A DNA stretch of 64,000 nt from Kitasatospora setae KM-6054 (lineage in GTDB: Bacteria > Actinomycetota > Actinomycetes > Streptomycetales > Streptomycetaceae). The position numbers were made by a program, and so were the translations under genes. The stretch lies in the NCBI RefSeq assembly GCF_000269985.1, contig NC_016109.1, positions 1,488,001 through 1,552,000 of the forward strand, written 5' to 3'. Every line of letters begins with the position of its first letter. The first letter of the stretch is position 1. Positions 1-9,499 of the stretch are shown in pieces. The notes below the pieces were generated by a model. That model had not been told where the DNA came from, did no database searches, and saw only the letters and a program-made list of their open reading frames with translations.

Positions 1-761
1 ACCAGGTCGGTCGTCACCAGGCGCAGGGTCGGCTGGAGGACGGCGTCGTCCGGGATCGCGTCCCAGGCCATGTAGGGCCACCACCGGTCGTGGGCGGCCA
101 GCAGCATCCGCTCGCCGCCGGGCACGTCGCCGCGCACCGCGTACCAGCCCGCCATCCAGAGGCAGGCCGCGTAGCGGTCGGGCAGTTGGCCGGAGGTCTC
201 GGCCAGCCGGTGGGCCAGGTCGAAGTCGTTGGCGGCGGCGGCCGCCTCCCACAGGGTGTGCCGGTCGCGGGCGTCCAGCGTGTCGAAGTCGCGTTCGGCG
301 AGCGGGGCGGCGACGCGGTCCAGCGGCCGGGCCGGGCCGCCCCAGTCGGAGCGGCCGGGCAGCAGGTGTTCGACCGGCCGCCCGGGGAGCTCCTCGGCGA
401 GCCAGGAGAGGTCGTCGCCCAGGTTCCGGCCCTCGGGGACGCGGGCGGCCGCGGCCAGCAGGCGCGGCCGGGCGGGCGCTCCGGCGTGCAGTTCGCCCGC
501 CAGCAGGGCGGTGCGGAAGGGCGTGTCCTGGTCGCAGAGTTCGCCGCCGAGCGGGGCGTCCCGGGCGATCAGCTCCTCGGCCAGGTCGGCGGCCTCGGCG
601 AACCGGTCCTGCCAGAACAGGACCTGGATGGCCGCCGCGGCGGCCTCCCAGGCTTCGTCCCGGTCGCCGTCCGGGCGGCTGGCCGTGGCCAGCAGGTCGG
701 GCAGCACCTCCTCGAACCGGCCCTGCCGGGCCTGGGAGACCAGCCGTTCGGCGGCGTTCAC
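1..761 (-). CDS. Partial helical protein, candidate immunity partner of the adjacent nuclease
   Basis: The 3' end is cut by the window edge; about 253 residues are visible. GTG at 761 is chosen because GGAAGGAG lies 7 nt upstream. The alternative ATG overlapping the stop of the upstream gene hits a stop after nine codons. The protein is acidic, Ala/Leu/Trp-rich and predicted all-helical, with no signal peptide or membrane segment. It begins 22 nt after the nuclease-toxin gene, third in the same transcription unit. In polymorphic toxin loci that position usually holds the immunity gene, so immunity is inferred from context only; no named family is recognised. Confidence 0.6.
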   Translation of the reverse strand, partial: MNAAERLVSQARQGRFEEVLPDLLATASRPDGDRDEAWEAAAAAIQVLFWQDRFAEAADLAEELIARDAPLGGELCDQDTPFRTALLAGELHAGAPARPRLLAAAARVPEGRNLGDDLSWLAEELPGRPVEHLLPGRSDWGGPARPLDRVAAPLAERDFDTLDARDRHTLWEAAAAANDFDLAHRLAETSGQLPDRYAACLWMAGWYAVRGDVPGGERMLLAAHDRWWPYMAWDAIPDDAVLQPTLRLVTTDL

Positions 762-783
762 CCGTGCTCCTTCCGGCTGTTCG

Positions 784-1443
784 TCATCTGACTCGTATGC
801 GTACTCTGGCTCCGTCCCAGAGTCCGCGGACGGCACTGCCCATGCTGGAGCCGGAGCCCTGGTTGTCGCTGCTGGGTATGTACTTTACGCTCGCGCCCTT
901 CCCGCCTTCCCGGTACATGGCGGGCGGGTACTCGTCGCGGTCGTCCGGCGGGCGGGTGGCGATGCCGCGGAGCGAGTCGGCGCGGTTGGCGTCGGCGTGC
1001 GCCTCGTCCTTGTCGATGGTCAGGATCGAGGGCTTGGGCCGGCCCGGCTGCGACCTGTCGCCGCGCCAGATGGTGCCCTGCTGGGCCTCCTCGATGTGCC
1101 GGGCCGACTCGGGGAACCTGGCCCGGTCGACGACGATCTCGGCGTCGTAGTCGGCCCGGACGCCGAAGTGCCCGGCGAGCCTGGTGCGGGCCTCGGCCTG
1201 CCGGACGACGCGGGCCCGGGCGCCCGGGCCGATCATGCCGTCGTTCTTGCCGACCCGCTGGGCGAGCTTGATGAGCTCGCGCTGGTGCGCCAGGTCGGCC
1301 TCGACGATGTGCTTGACGACCTTCGCGGTGCCCTGGCCGGCCTGCTCGTACATGTCGGCGACGGCCTGGCCGGCCTCCTTGCTGAGCCGCATGCCGATCT
1401 TCTCGGCGGCCTCTTCCAGGGCCTTGGCGATCGGATGGGTCAA
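784..1443 (-). CDS. NucA/NucB-type deoxyribonuclease toxin
   Basis: A 219-residue protein. Residues about 1-120 are helical and charged. The C-terminal 90 residues carry a block beginning RDEYPP, followed by REGG and a segment ending DNQGSGS. This resembles the NucA/NucB nuclease family (DEYPFA, EGG, then an N-x-QG stretch), a fold used as a toxin module in polymorphic toxins. No Sec signal is present. Its ATG overlaps the stop of the WXG-like gene by 4 bp (ATGA), so the two are translationally coupled, consistent with co-secretion of toxin and carrier. I infer an antibacterial DNase delivered by a type VII-like route; the family call rests on motif memory. Confidence 0.65.
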   Translation of the reverse strand: MTHPIAKALEEAAEKIGMRLSKEAGQAVADMYEQAGQGTAKVVKHIVEADLAHQRELIKLAQRVGKNDGMIGPGARARVVRQAEARTRLAGHFGVRADYDAEIVVDRARFPESARHIEEAQQGTIWRGDRSQPGRPKPSILTIDKDEAHADANRADSLRGIATRPPDDRDEYPPAMYREGGKGASVKYIPSSDNQGSGSSMGSAVRGLWDGARVRIRVR

Positions 1444-2180
1444 CTGAACGACACCCCCGAGGTGGCGGTCGCGAACGAACGGACGTGGCCGACCACCTGC
1501 TGGGAGTGGTCCTGGAGCGCGTTGGACAGCCGCAGCAGCTCGTCGGGGTTGACCTGGAAGCCGGCGCCCCCGCCGCCCCCGCCCCCGCCGCCCGACGCGA
1601 TCCCGTTGAGCGCGGCCTGGACGCCCTTGAAGACCAGCCCGCTGATCGCCCGCTCGACGACGCCCTCCAGCGGTTCGACCGCCCGGGAGACCAGTTCGCC
1701 GATGATCTGCTGCTCGACCTCCTGGAGGATCGCGTTGACGACCCGTTTGGTGACCTCGATCAGCGCGGCCTCGGCCGCCGCCGAGGCGCCGAGGGTGACC
1801 ACGGCGGTGGCGGCGGCGGCCGCCAGCTCGGCGGCCGCGATCCCCAACTGGGTGATGACCGCCAGCTTGGCGGCGACGATGGCGTCCGCCGCGACGTCGA
1901 GGACGGTGGCGACCACGCCGCAGATCTGGACGATCTCGTCCATGTGGTCGTTCGACATCGTGTTCCAGCGCTCGACCAACTGCTGGTAGGAGTCGGCCTG
2001 GTAGTGCTCGGCCATCTCCCGGATGATCGCCGACGCGGTCGCGTGCGTGCCGTCGATGTCGGCCGCGAACTTGCGGACGTGTCCGGCGAACTCACGGACG
2101 CTGTCCTCGTTGACCTGCGGCCAGTTGAAGCCGAGCAGGTCCATGACCCAGACCAGCTCGTCGGGCAGTTCTATCGCCAC
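1440..2180 (-). CDS. WXG100-like helical secretion partner
   Basis: A 246-residue helical protein. Residues 1-90 look like a WXG100/ESX hairpin, with W-N-T where the classical WXG turn would be. Residues 90-190 are an Ala/Val-rich helical stretch, followed by a run of nine glycines and a second short helical region. GTG at 2180 is preceded by GGGGGAG. It heads the unit with the nuclease toxin and overlaps it by 4 bp. Its N-terminus resembles that of the protein at 14835-16523: both have LLG, a P-x-x-NED segment and KFA at matching spacing. Inferred role: export or assembly partner for the coupled toxin. Confidence 0.6.
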   Translation of the reverse strand: MAIELPDELVWVMDLLGFNWPQVNEDSVREFAGHVRKFAADIDGTHATASAIIREMAEHYQADSYQQLVERWNTMSNDHMDEIVQICGVVATVLDVAADAIVAAKLAVITQLGIAAAELAAAAATAVVTLGASAAAEAALIEVTKRVVNAILQEVEQQIIGELVSRAVEPLEGVVERAISGLVFKGVQAALNGIASGGGGGGGGGAGFQVNPDELLRLSNALQDHSQQVVGHVRSFATATSGVSFS

Positions 2181-2385
2181 AGCTCCCCCGTGGAGTTGTC
2201 CGGTTTCCCCTCGCTTCGGGAAGGTTAGCGCGCGGCGGTGACGGTGCGGTACTCCCGTCGCCCCTCTTGTTCACCGCCCGTCCGACCGTTCGTCCCCGGT
2301 CGGTGCAGCGTGCGCGCGGTGGCTTGGAGCCCCGTCCGGTCCGGTGCGACAGTGGGACTCCCGGACGAGTCGATGGGATGACGGT
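2181..2385. promoter_or_regulatory. Divergent intergenic region, toxin locus / DUF5995 gene
   Basis: This 205-bp stretch separates the start codons of two outward-facing genes, so it must hold both promoters. No convincing -35/-10 pair or long dyad was found. Confidence 0.3.
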
Positions 2386-3069
2386 ATGACGACCAGCCAA
2401 CTGCCGACGGTCGACCAGGTGATCGAGCGGATGGCCGCCCTCGCCGCCGGACTCCCGCCCGCCGACGGGGTCGCGGTGTTCAACGCGATGTACCTGACCG
2501 TGACCCGGCTGGTCCGGGAGCGGCTGGACGCGGCGTTCTTCGACGACCCGGCCGCGATGGCCGACCTCGACGCGAACTTCGCCCTGCGCTACCTGGACGC
2601 GGTCGACGCCGACCGCGCCGGCCGCCGCCCGGAGGCGTGCTGGCGGCCGCTGTTCGACCTGCGCGCCACCCCGGGCGTCCACCCGCTGCAGTACGCGCTG
2701 GCCGGCATGAACGCGCACATCGAGCACGACCTGCCGCTCGCCGTCCTGGACACCTGCCGCCGGCTGGGCCGCGAGCCCGGGCAGCTGGCCGCCGACTACC
2801 ACCGGATCAACGACCTGCTCGCCCGGGTCGAGGACCAGGTCCGCGACGCGCTGCTGCCCGGCCCGGACGACCTGCCGGTGGCCGACCCGCTGATGCACGT
2901 GATCGGCGTCTGGTCGATCGACCGCGCCCGCGACGCCGCCTGGGCCTCCGTCCTCGCCCTCTGGGCGCTGCGCCGGCTGCCGCCCGCCCGCGCCCTGGTC
3001 ACCGAGGCCCTCTCCGGCTCGGTCGGCATGGTCAGCCGCGCCCTGCTGACGCCCTTCGACCCGCACTGA
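2386..3069 (+). CDS. DUF5995-type protein
   Basis: A 227-residue soluble helical protein. It shows the features I associate with the actinobacterial DUF5995 family: a VFNAMY segment near residue 38, an ALAGMNAHIEHDLPLA segment near residue 105 and a C-terminal helix pair. The ATG at 2386 is preferred over an in-frame upstream ATG at 2344, whose extension is Arg/Asp-rich and unlike the family. The conserved Asn, His and Asp residues hint at a metal or active site, but no function is established. It is first of three rightward genes divergent from the toxin locus; no functional link is visible. Confidence 0.65.
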   Translation: MTTSQLPTVDQVIERMAALAAGLPPADGVAVFNAMYLTVTRLVRERLDAAFFDDPAAMADLDANFALRYLDAVDADRAGRRPEACWRPLFDLRATPGVHPLQYALAGMNAHIEHDLPLAVLDTCRRLGREPGQLAADYHRINDLLARVEDQVRDALLPGPDDLPVADPLMHVIGVWSIDRARDAAWASVLALWALRRLPPARALVTEALSGSVGMVSRALLTPFDPH

Positions 3070-3131
3070 CGGCGCCGTCCCCGATGATGGTCCCCGCAGC
3101 ACGCCCACCCGACCGGACGGACGGAACCCCG

Positions 3132-4505
3132 ATGCCCGAGCGCCGCCGACCGGAGCCCCGGACCTTCGTGCAGGTCGCCCGGCGGCCCGCCCTCGGCGTC
3201 GAGGTGTCGACCGGCCGGGCCTGGGTCGGCGTCGACCAGCAGGTCGGCCACGGCTCCGCGGACGCGCTGTTCGCGCTGACCGACGAGCAGTACGCGGCCG
3301 CGCTGGCCGGCGAGGGGCTGGGACCGTTCGAGGGCGAGTGCTGGCGGGGCGAGCACGACGACCTGCTGCTGTTCCACCCGGGCGGCGGCTCCTGGACCCC
3401 GGAGCGCTGGTCGCCGGCCCGGAGCCGGATGCTGCCGACCCGCTTCGAGGGTGAACTCTGGTGGCACCTCGACGCGTTGGGCGAGCCCGCCGACAGCCCG
3501 CCGGCCACCGCCGCCCGCGCCCTCGCCGCCGGTACGGACACCGGCACCGGCGCCACCGCCGTGTTCCGCCTCACCGGCGACGGCGCCTACCCGCGCCCGG
3601 CCGCGCTGATCGGCGGCCTCGGCCCGGGCAGCGACCGCGCCCGCGCCCGGGCCGTGCTGGGCGAACCGCTGGCGGCGGAGGGCGACGTGCACGCCGTCGA
3701 GGGCGACCTGGTCCGGCTCGGCTACGCCGACGGCGGCCTGGCCGTGGTCACCCTGGAGCGCCCGGCCCCGCGCCCGCTCCCGGCGGGCCCGCTCGGCGCG
3801 CTGCTCGCCGTGGTCGGCGAGCCCGAGCGGGGCCCGGCCTTCCGAGCGGCGGCCCCGCTGGCCGACGGGGCGCACCGGCGCTGGGCGGTCTCGTCCGGGT
3901 TCACCCGGCGGCTGCTGGCCTTCGCGGACGGCACCGAGGTGCAGGTCGAGGACGGCCGGGTGCTGAGCGTCCGCCGGCCCGCCGCCGCGCTCGACCCGTT
4001 CCCGGTCCTCGGCCCGCCGTCGGCCACCGTCCGGGACACCGGGCTGTACCGCTTCGGCGACCGCGACCTGCTGGTCGAGCGCGCGGCGGACGGCACGCCC
4101 CGCGCGCTGACGGCGGTCCTGCGCGGAGTCAGCGTCTCGTCGGGTCTCCACCGCTGGCGCTCCGGCGAGTTCACGCTCTTCCTGGACGTGCTGGACCGCC
4201 CGGAGTCGCACCCGCTGGTCGCCCACGTGCGGGCCCTGCCGGGGGTGCGGCTGGTGCTCCGGCGCGGTCTGGTGGCCGAGGCGGTGATCGGCGACCGCGG
4301 CCACCGGGCCGAGCGCTTCGCCGCCTTCGTCGACGGCATGCCCGCCGCACCGGCCCGCGCGGACGTCCCGTTCGGGCGGCCCGACCGGCGGGGCGGGCGG
4401 GACGACCTCCGCGCGTTCGCCCAGGGCTGGATCCACGTGCACTGCCCCGACGGCGACACCGTCGGCACCGTCGCGGTCACCCGGCAGCCCCCGAGGATCG
4501 ACTGA
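3132..4505 (+). CDS. Hypothetical protein, 457 residues
   Basis: Not recognised. Codon usage is typical of the window. The first 120 residues are Trp-rich, then a Pro/Ala/Thr linker at about 125-150 leads to repeated short beta-type segments with PRPLPAGPLGALLAVVG-like stretches. No signal peptide or transmembrane helix is seen. ATG at 3132 is chosen over ATG at 3084 because the 16 residues between are Arg/Pro-rich and low in information; neither has a strong ribosome binding site. It lies between a DUF5995 gene and a small hypothetical gene on the same strand, with 62- and 38-nt gaps. Confidence 0.6.
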   Translation: MPERRRPEPRTFVQVARRPALGVEVSTGRAWVGVDQQVGHGSADALFALTDEQYAAALAGEGLGPFEGECWRGEHDDLLLFHPGGGSWTPERWSPARSRMLPTRFEGELWWHLDALGEPADSPPATAARALAAGTDTGTGATAVFRLTGDGAYPRPAALIGGLGPGSDRARARAVLGEPLAAEGDVHAVEGDLVRLGYADGGLAVVTLERPAPRPLPAGPLGALLAVVGEPERGPAFRAAAPLADGAHRRWAVSSGFTRRLLAFADGTEVQVEDGRVLSVRRPAAALDPFPVLGPPSATVRDTGLYRFGDRDLLVERAADGTPRALTAVLRGVSVSSGLHRWRSGEFTLFLDVLDRPESHPLVAHVRALPGVRLVLRRGLVAEAVIGDRGHRAERFAAFVDGMPAAPARADVPFGRPDRRGGRDDLRAFAQGWIHVHCPDGDTVGTVAVTRQPPRID

Positions 4506-4543
4506 CGGCCCCGCCTGTCGCACCCGGTCCGTACGCTCGGCCC

Positions 4544-4885
4544 ATGAGCGTCTCCCTCTACTACCACGCGCGCCGACCGGTGCCGCTCACCGCCGCCGAG
4601 GGCGCGGCCGTCGAACGGATCGCCACCGCCCACCGGGCCGCCTTCCCGTACCCGGACGAGGAGGGCCTGTACCTCTACGGGGACGCCGGCGGCGAGCCGG
4701 ACGACCTGCTGGCCGGCTCGACCAAGCTGCCGGCCGACCCGGAACGGGCACTGCCGGTGATCGCCCACCTGCTGGGCGCGGTGACCGAGCTGCGGCGCGC
4801 GCTGCCGGGGGCGGTGTGGCACGTGCACCTCGACGACCTGGACGTGCCGTGGGACGAGCGCGACGGCTACGGCTACGGCTTCTGA
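4544..4885 (+). CDS. Small acidic hypothetical protein
   Basis: A 113-residue acidic protein starting MSVSLYYHARRP and ending with an aromatic DGYGYGF tail. It has no signal peptide, membrane segment or known catalytic motif. I do not recognise a domain; proteins of this look occur as conserved orphans in streptomycetes. It is last of three rightward genes and is followed by a strong hairpin terminator. Coding status is supported by third-position GC bias and a full-length frame. Confidence 0.6.
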   Translation: MSVSLYYHARRPVPLTAAEGAAVERIATAHRAAFPYPDEEGLYLYGDAGGEPDDLLAGSTKLPADPERALPVIAHLLGAVTELRRALPGAVWHVHLDDLDVPWDERDGYGYGF

Positions 4886-4899
4886 CCCGCGCGAACGCG

Positions 4900-4927
4900 C
4901 AGGGGCCGGGCAACCGCCCGGCCCCTG
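4900..4927. terminator. Bidirectional hairpin terminator
   Basis: A perfect 12-bp inverted repeat (4900-4911 with 4916-4927) with a 4-nt loop lies between the convergent hypothetical gene and guaB1. It lacks a T tract, as is common in streptomycetes. Confidence 0.75.
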
Positions 4928-4962
4928 CCTGCTTACCTGCTACCTGCCGCTACCGCACCCGC

Positions 4963-6522
<1,560 letters not shown>

Positions 6523-6606
6523 TCACCACAACCGGCGGCCCCGGATTCCGGAACCCCTTCGTACGATCATCCAATGGCCGTCGCGCCCGCGGACCGCGCC
6601 GACCCG

Positions 6607-7269
6607 TCAGCCCTCCGGCAGGGCGCGCGGGCGCCCGGCCGCGCGGGGCCCGGCCTCCTCGGGCGACCGTCCGGCCACCTCCGGCGGGCCCGCCGGGAAC
6701 AGCGCGCGCAGCGCCAACTCGGCGACCTGGAGCAGCTGTTCGCGGTCGTGCCCGCTGGCCGCCTGCACCGCGATGCCGTCGGTGAGGGTGTGCACCAGCC
6801 GGGCCAGGGTGGCCGGGTCGTAGCCGGGCGGCAGGTCCGGGGCCCGGGCGAAGCGGTCGCGCAGGACGCCCTCGCCGGCCGCCCGCCGGGCGACCACCTC
6901 GGCCCGGACGGGCGCGGACTCCGGGCCGCAGGCGTGCACCGCGTTGACGCTGAGGCAGCCGGGCGGGGCGTGCTCGCCGCAGGTCAGTTCGACGGCGCCG
7001 CGCAGCATCCGGGCGACCACGGCGCGGGCCGTCGGTTCGGCGGGGGCCTCGGCGGCGAAGGCGCCGGGCCCGGCGGCGTAGCGGTCGAGGGCCTGCCGGA
7101 ACAGCTGCTCCTTGTTGCCGTAGGTGGCGTAGAGGCTGTTGCGGTTGATGCCCATCGCGGCGGTCAGGTCGGTGAGCGAGGTGCCCTCGTAGCCCTGCCG
7201 CCGGAACAGTTCGAGCGCCCGGTCGAGCGCGGCCTGCGGATCGAAGCCGCGCGGGCGACCGCCTGGCAT
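6607..7269 (-). CDS. TetR/AcrR family transcriptional regulator
   Basis: A 220-residue repressor. Residues 10-55 form the TetR helix-turn-helix (GYEGTSLTDLTAAMGINRN followed by SLYATYGNK). The C-terminal domain contains CGEHAPPGCLSVN, reminiscent of regulators of reactive-electrophile or oxidoreductase genes. It is divergent from the oxidoreductase at 7398, with a perfect 34-bp palindrome between them, so autoregulation plus control of the neighbour is likely. The ligand is unknown. Confidence 0.88.
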   Translation of the reverse strand: MPGGRPRGFDPQAALDRALELFRRQGYEGTSLTDLTAAMGINRNSLYATYGNKEQLFRQALDRYAAGPGAFAAEAPAEPTARAVVARMLRGAVELTCGEHAPPGCLSVNAVHACGPESAPVRAEVVARRAAGEGVLRDRFARAPDLPPGYDPATLARLVHTLTDGIAVQAASGHDREQLLQVAELALRALFPAGPPEVAGRSPEEAGPRAAGRPRALPEG

Positions 7270-7344
7270 GCCGTACCTCCTGGTGTCCGACCCTCGTTCT
7301 CCGGCCGTCCGGCACGTTACCCCTTGATCCCCGGCCGTCTCCTC

Positions 7345-7378
7345 GCCTAGTTTCTAACCGATCGGTTAGAAACTAGGC
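7345..7378. promoter_or_regulatory. Perfect 34-bp palindromic TetR operator
   Basis: Two 17-bp arms pair without mismatch about a centre between 7361 and 7362; the core is TAACCGATCGGTTA, a common TetR-type operator core. It ends 19 bp before the ATG at 7398 and lies 75 bp upstream of the regulator start, so one dimer pair could block both promoters. Confidence 0.85.
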
Positions 7379-7397
7379 ACCAGCCCGTGGGGGAACC

Positions 7398-8480
7398 ATG
7401 ATCAGGGTCGGAATCGTCGGCGCGAGCGGCTGGGCCGCCTCCTCGCACCTGCCCGCGCTCGCCGGACTGGACGGCTTCGCGGTGACCGCCGTCGCCACCA
7501 CCCGCCAGGACAGCGCCGACCGGGTGGCCGCCGCCCACGGCGTCCCGCTGGCCCTCACCGACGCCGCCGCGCTCGCCGCCCGCCCGGAGGTCGACCTGGT
7601 CGTGGTGTCGGTCCGGGCGGCCGGCCACGCCGCGGTGATCCGGGCCGCGCTGGCGGCGGGCAAGCACGTCCTCTCCGAGTGGCCGCTCGGCGTGGACGCG
7701 GCCGAGGCCGGACAGCTCGCCCGGGAGGCCGCCGCGGCCGGGGTCGCGCACGCCGTGAACCTCCAGGGGGTGCACTCGCCGGACGTCCGGTACGTCGCCG
7801 ACCTGCTGGCCGGCGGGCGGATCGGCCGCCTCCAGGCCGCCGTCCTGGTCGCCGCGGGCGACCCGCTGGGCGGCCCGCGGATCGCCCCCGAACTGGCCTG
7901 GTCCACCGACCCGGCGGGCGGCACCACGCTGCTGAGCATCATGGCCGGGCACTTCCTGGCCGTCCTGCTGCGGATCACCGGCCCGCTGGCCGAGGCCACC
8001 GCCCGGATCCCGCACGCCCACGACCGCGTCGAGGTCGCCGGCACCGGGCGCACCGTCCCCGGCGGCGGCGCGCCCTCCCAGGTGCTGCTGCTCGGCACCC
8101 TGGCGAACGGCGCCGCCGCCTCCGTCACCGTGCACGGCGGCAGCGGCAGCCCGGACGGCTTCCTGCTCCGGCTGGTCGGCACCGACGGCACCCTGACCGC
8201 CACCGCGCCGCGCCCCGGCAGCTACCCGCACTGGAGCGACTGGGAGGTCCGGATCGACGGCGAGCCCGCCCCCGTCCCCCCGCACTACCGGGCCGGCGTC
8301 CCCTTCGGACCCGACTCCGGCCCGGTCGCCAACGTCGCCGCCGGCTACCGCGCGTTCGCCGACGCCCTCGACCACGGCCGCACCCCCGCACCGGACTTCC
8401 ACGCCGCCGCGGCCCACCACCGCCTGCTCGCCACCCTCGAACGCTCGGCCGCCACCGGCACCTCCCGGCGGATCGACTGA
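7398..8480 (+). CDS. Gfo/Idh/MocA family oxidoreductase
   Basis: A 360-residue NAD(P)-dependent dehydrogenase. The N-terminal Rossmann fold starts MIRVGIVGASGWA (residues 1-120). The conserved strand with KHVLSEWPL occupies the position of the family's E-K-P segment, here with W in place of K. Residues 130-330 are the alpha/beta substrate domain. Such enzymes oxidise sugars, inositols or related alcohols; the substrate cannot be read from sequence. It is divergent from and probably repressed by the TetR gene, and followed by a strong terminator, so it is monocistronic. Confidence 0.85.
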   Translation: MIRVGIVGASGWAASSHLPALAGLDGFAVTAVATTRQDSADRVAAAHGVPLALTDAAALAARPEVDLVVVSVRAAGHAAVIRAALAAGKHVLSEWPLGVDAAEAGQLAREAAAAGVAHAVNLQGVHSPDVRYVADLLAGGRIGRLQAAVLVAAGDPLGGPRIAPELAWSTDPAGGTTLLSIMAGHFLAVLLRITGPLAEATARIPHAHDRVEVAGTGRTVPGGGAPSQVLLLGTLANGAAASVTVHGGSGSPDGFLLRLVGTDGTLTATAPRPGSYPHWSDWEVRIDGEPAPVPPHYRAGVPFGPDSGPVANVAAGYRAFADALDHGRTPAPDFHAAAAHHRLLATLERSAATGTSRRID

Positions 8481-8497
8481 CCGCCCCGGACAACGCC

Positions 8498-8536
8498 CGA
8501 GCCCCCTACCGCGCGCCACGCGCCGTAGGGGGCTCG
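8498..8536 (+). terminator. Hairpin terminator after the oxidoreductase gene
   Basis: A perfect 12-bp inverted repeat (8498-8509 with 8525-8536) begins 17 nt after the stop codon. Its position isolates the oxidoreductase from the next gene. Confidence 0.75.
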
Positions 8537-8602
8537 GAGGGGACGACGTCCGTGCCGGATTCTCGCCAGAAGGTGGGCGGTGGTCGATGTTTGACTGCGT
8601 CC

Positions 8603-9421
8603 ATGACCACCACACAGCCGGACAACGCCCGCCTCTTCCGCTCCCTGCACACCGCACGTGCGCCGCTCGCCCTCGCCAATGCCTGGGATGTCGCGAGCGC
8701 CCGCGTGATCGAGGCGGCAGGCGCCCCGGCGATCGCCACGACCAGCGCCGGTGTCGCCTGGTCGCAGGGGCTCCCGGACGGCGGCTTCCTCACCCGCGAC
8801 CGGGCGCTGGAACTGGTCGGCCGGATCGTCGCCGCCGTCGCGGTTCCGGTCACCGCGGACATCGAGGGCGGCTACGGAACGGATGCCGCCGACGTTGCCG
8901 AGACCGTCGCGGGGGTGCTCGCGGCGGGCGCGGTCGGCGTCAACATCGAGGACGGCACCCGGCCGCCGGCAGAACTCGCGGCCCGGCTGGCCGCGGCCCG
9001 GCAGGCCGCCGACCGGGCAGGCGCGGACCTGTTCCTCAACGCCCGCATCGACACCTTCCTGTTCGGGCTCGGCGACCCGGACACCCGGCTTGAGGAGACC
9101 CTGGCCCGGGCGCAGATGTACGTGGACGCGGGCGCGGACGGCATCTTCGTCCCCGGCGTCGTCGACACCGCCACCATCGCGGCACTGGCCGGGGACGTCT
9201 CCGTACCGCTGAACGTCATGGCGGGCCCCGGCGCCCCGACCGTGGCCGAGCTCGGCACCCTCGGAGTGGCTCGCGTCAGCCTCGGCCCAGGCGTGGCGCA
9301 GGTCGCCCACGCCGCCGTCCGCCGCGCCGCACAGGAGCTCTTCGGCACCGGCGGCTACGGCTCCCTCGCCGAGGGCGTGGCCTTCCCGGAACTCGACGCG
9401 CTGTTCTCCAAGCCCAACTGA
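8603..9421 (+). CDS. Isocitrate lyase/PEP mutase family protein
   Basis: A 272-residue TIM-barrel enzyme of the PEP mutase/isocitrate lyase superfamily. Visible motifs are ALANAWDVASARVIE near the N-terminus, VTADIEGGYG (metal-binding Asp/Glu) near residue 90, GVNIEDG at about 115 and the FLNARIDTFL strand. Members cleave or rearrange C-C or C-P bonds (2-methylisocitrate lyase, oxaloacetate hydrolase, carboxyvinyl-phosphonate enzymes). This short form, without the KKCGH loop of true isocitrate lyases, is usually left unassigned. It is monocistronic and convergent with the transglycosylase gene. Confidence 0.85.
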   Translation: MTTTQPDNARLFRSLHTARAPLALANAWDVASARVIEAAGAPAIATTSAGVAWSQGLPDGGFLTRDRALELVGRIVAAVAVPVTADIEGGYGTDAADVAETVAGVLAAGAVGVNIEDGTRPPAELAARLAAARQAADRAGADLFLNARIDTFLFGLGDPDTRLEETLARAQMYVDAGADGIFVPGVVDTATIAALAGDVSVPLNVMAGPGAPTVAELGTLGVARVSLGPGVAQVAHAAVRRAAQELFGTGGYGSLAEGVAFPELDALFSKPN

Positions 9422-9499
9422 CCCGGGCGAGTCGGCGGCCCCGGCCGTGCGGGCCACGACGCGGGCCCCGGCGTTCCCGAAGGCGGTCGCGGACGGGGT

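Noticed and set aside
784..787. ATG overlapping the nuclease stop as start of the candidate immunity gene
   Set aside because: That frame stops after nine codons; GTG at 761 with GGAAGGAG is the real start.
2092..3108. Minus-strand open frame opposite the DUF5995 gene
   Set aside because: It has no ribosome binding site and a Gly/Val/Gln-rich shadow composition.
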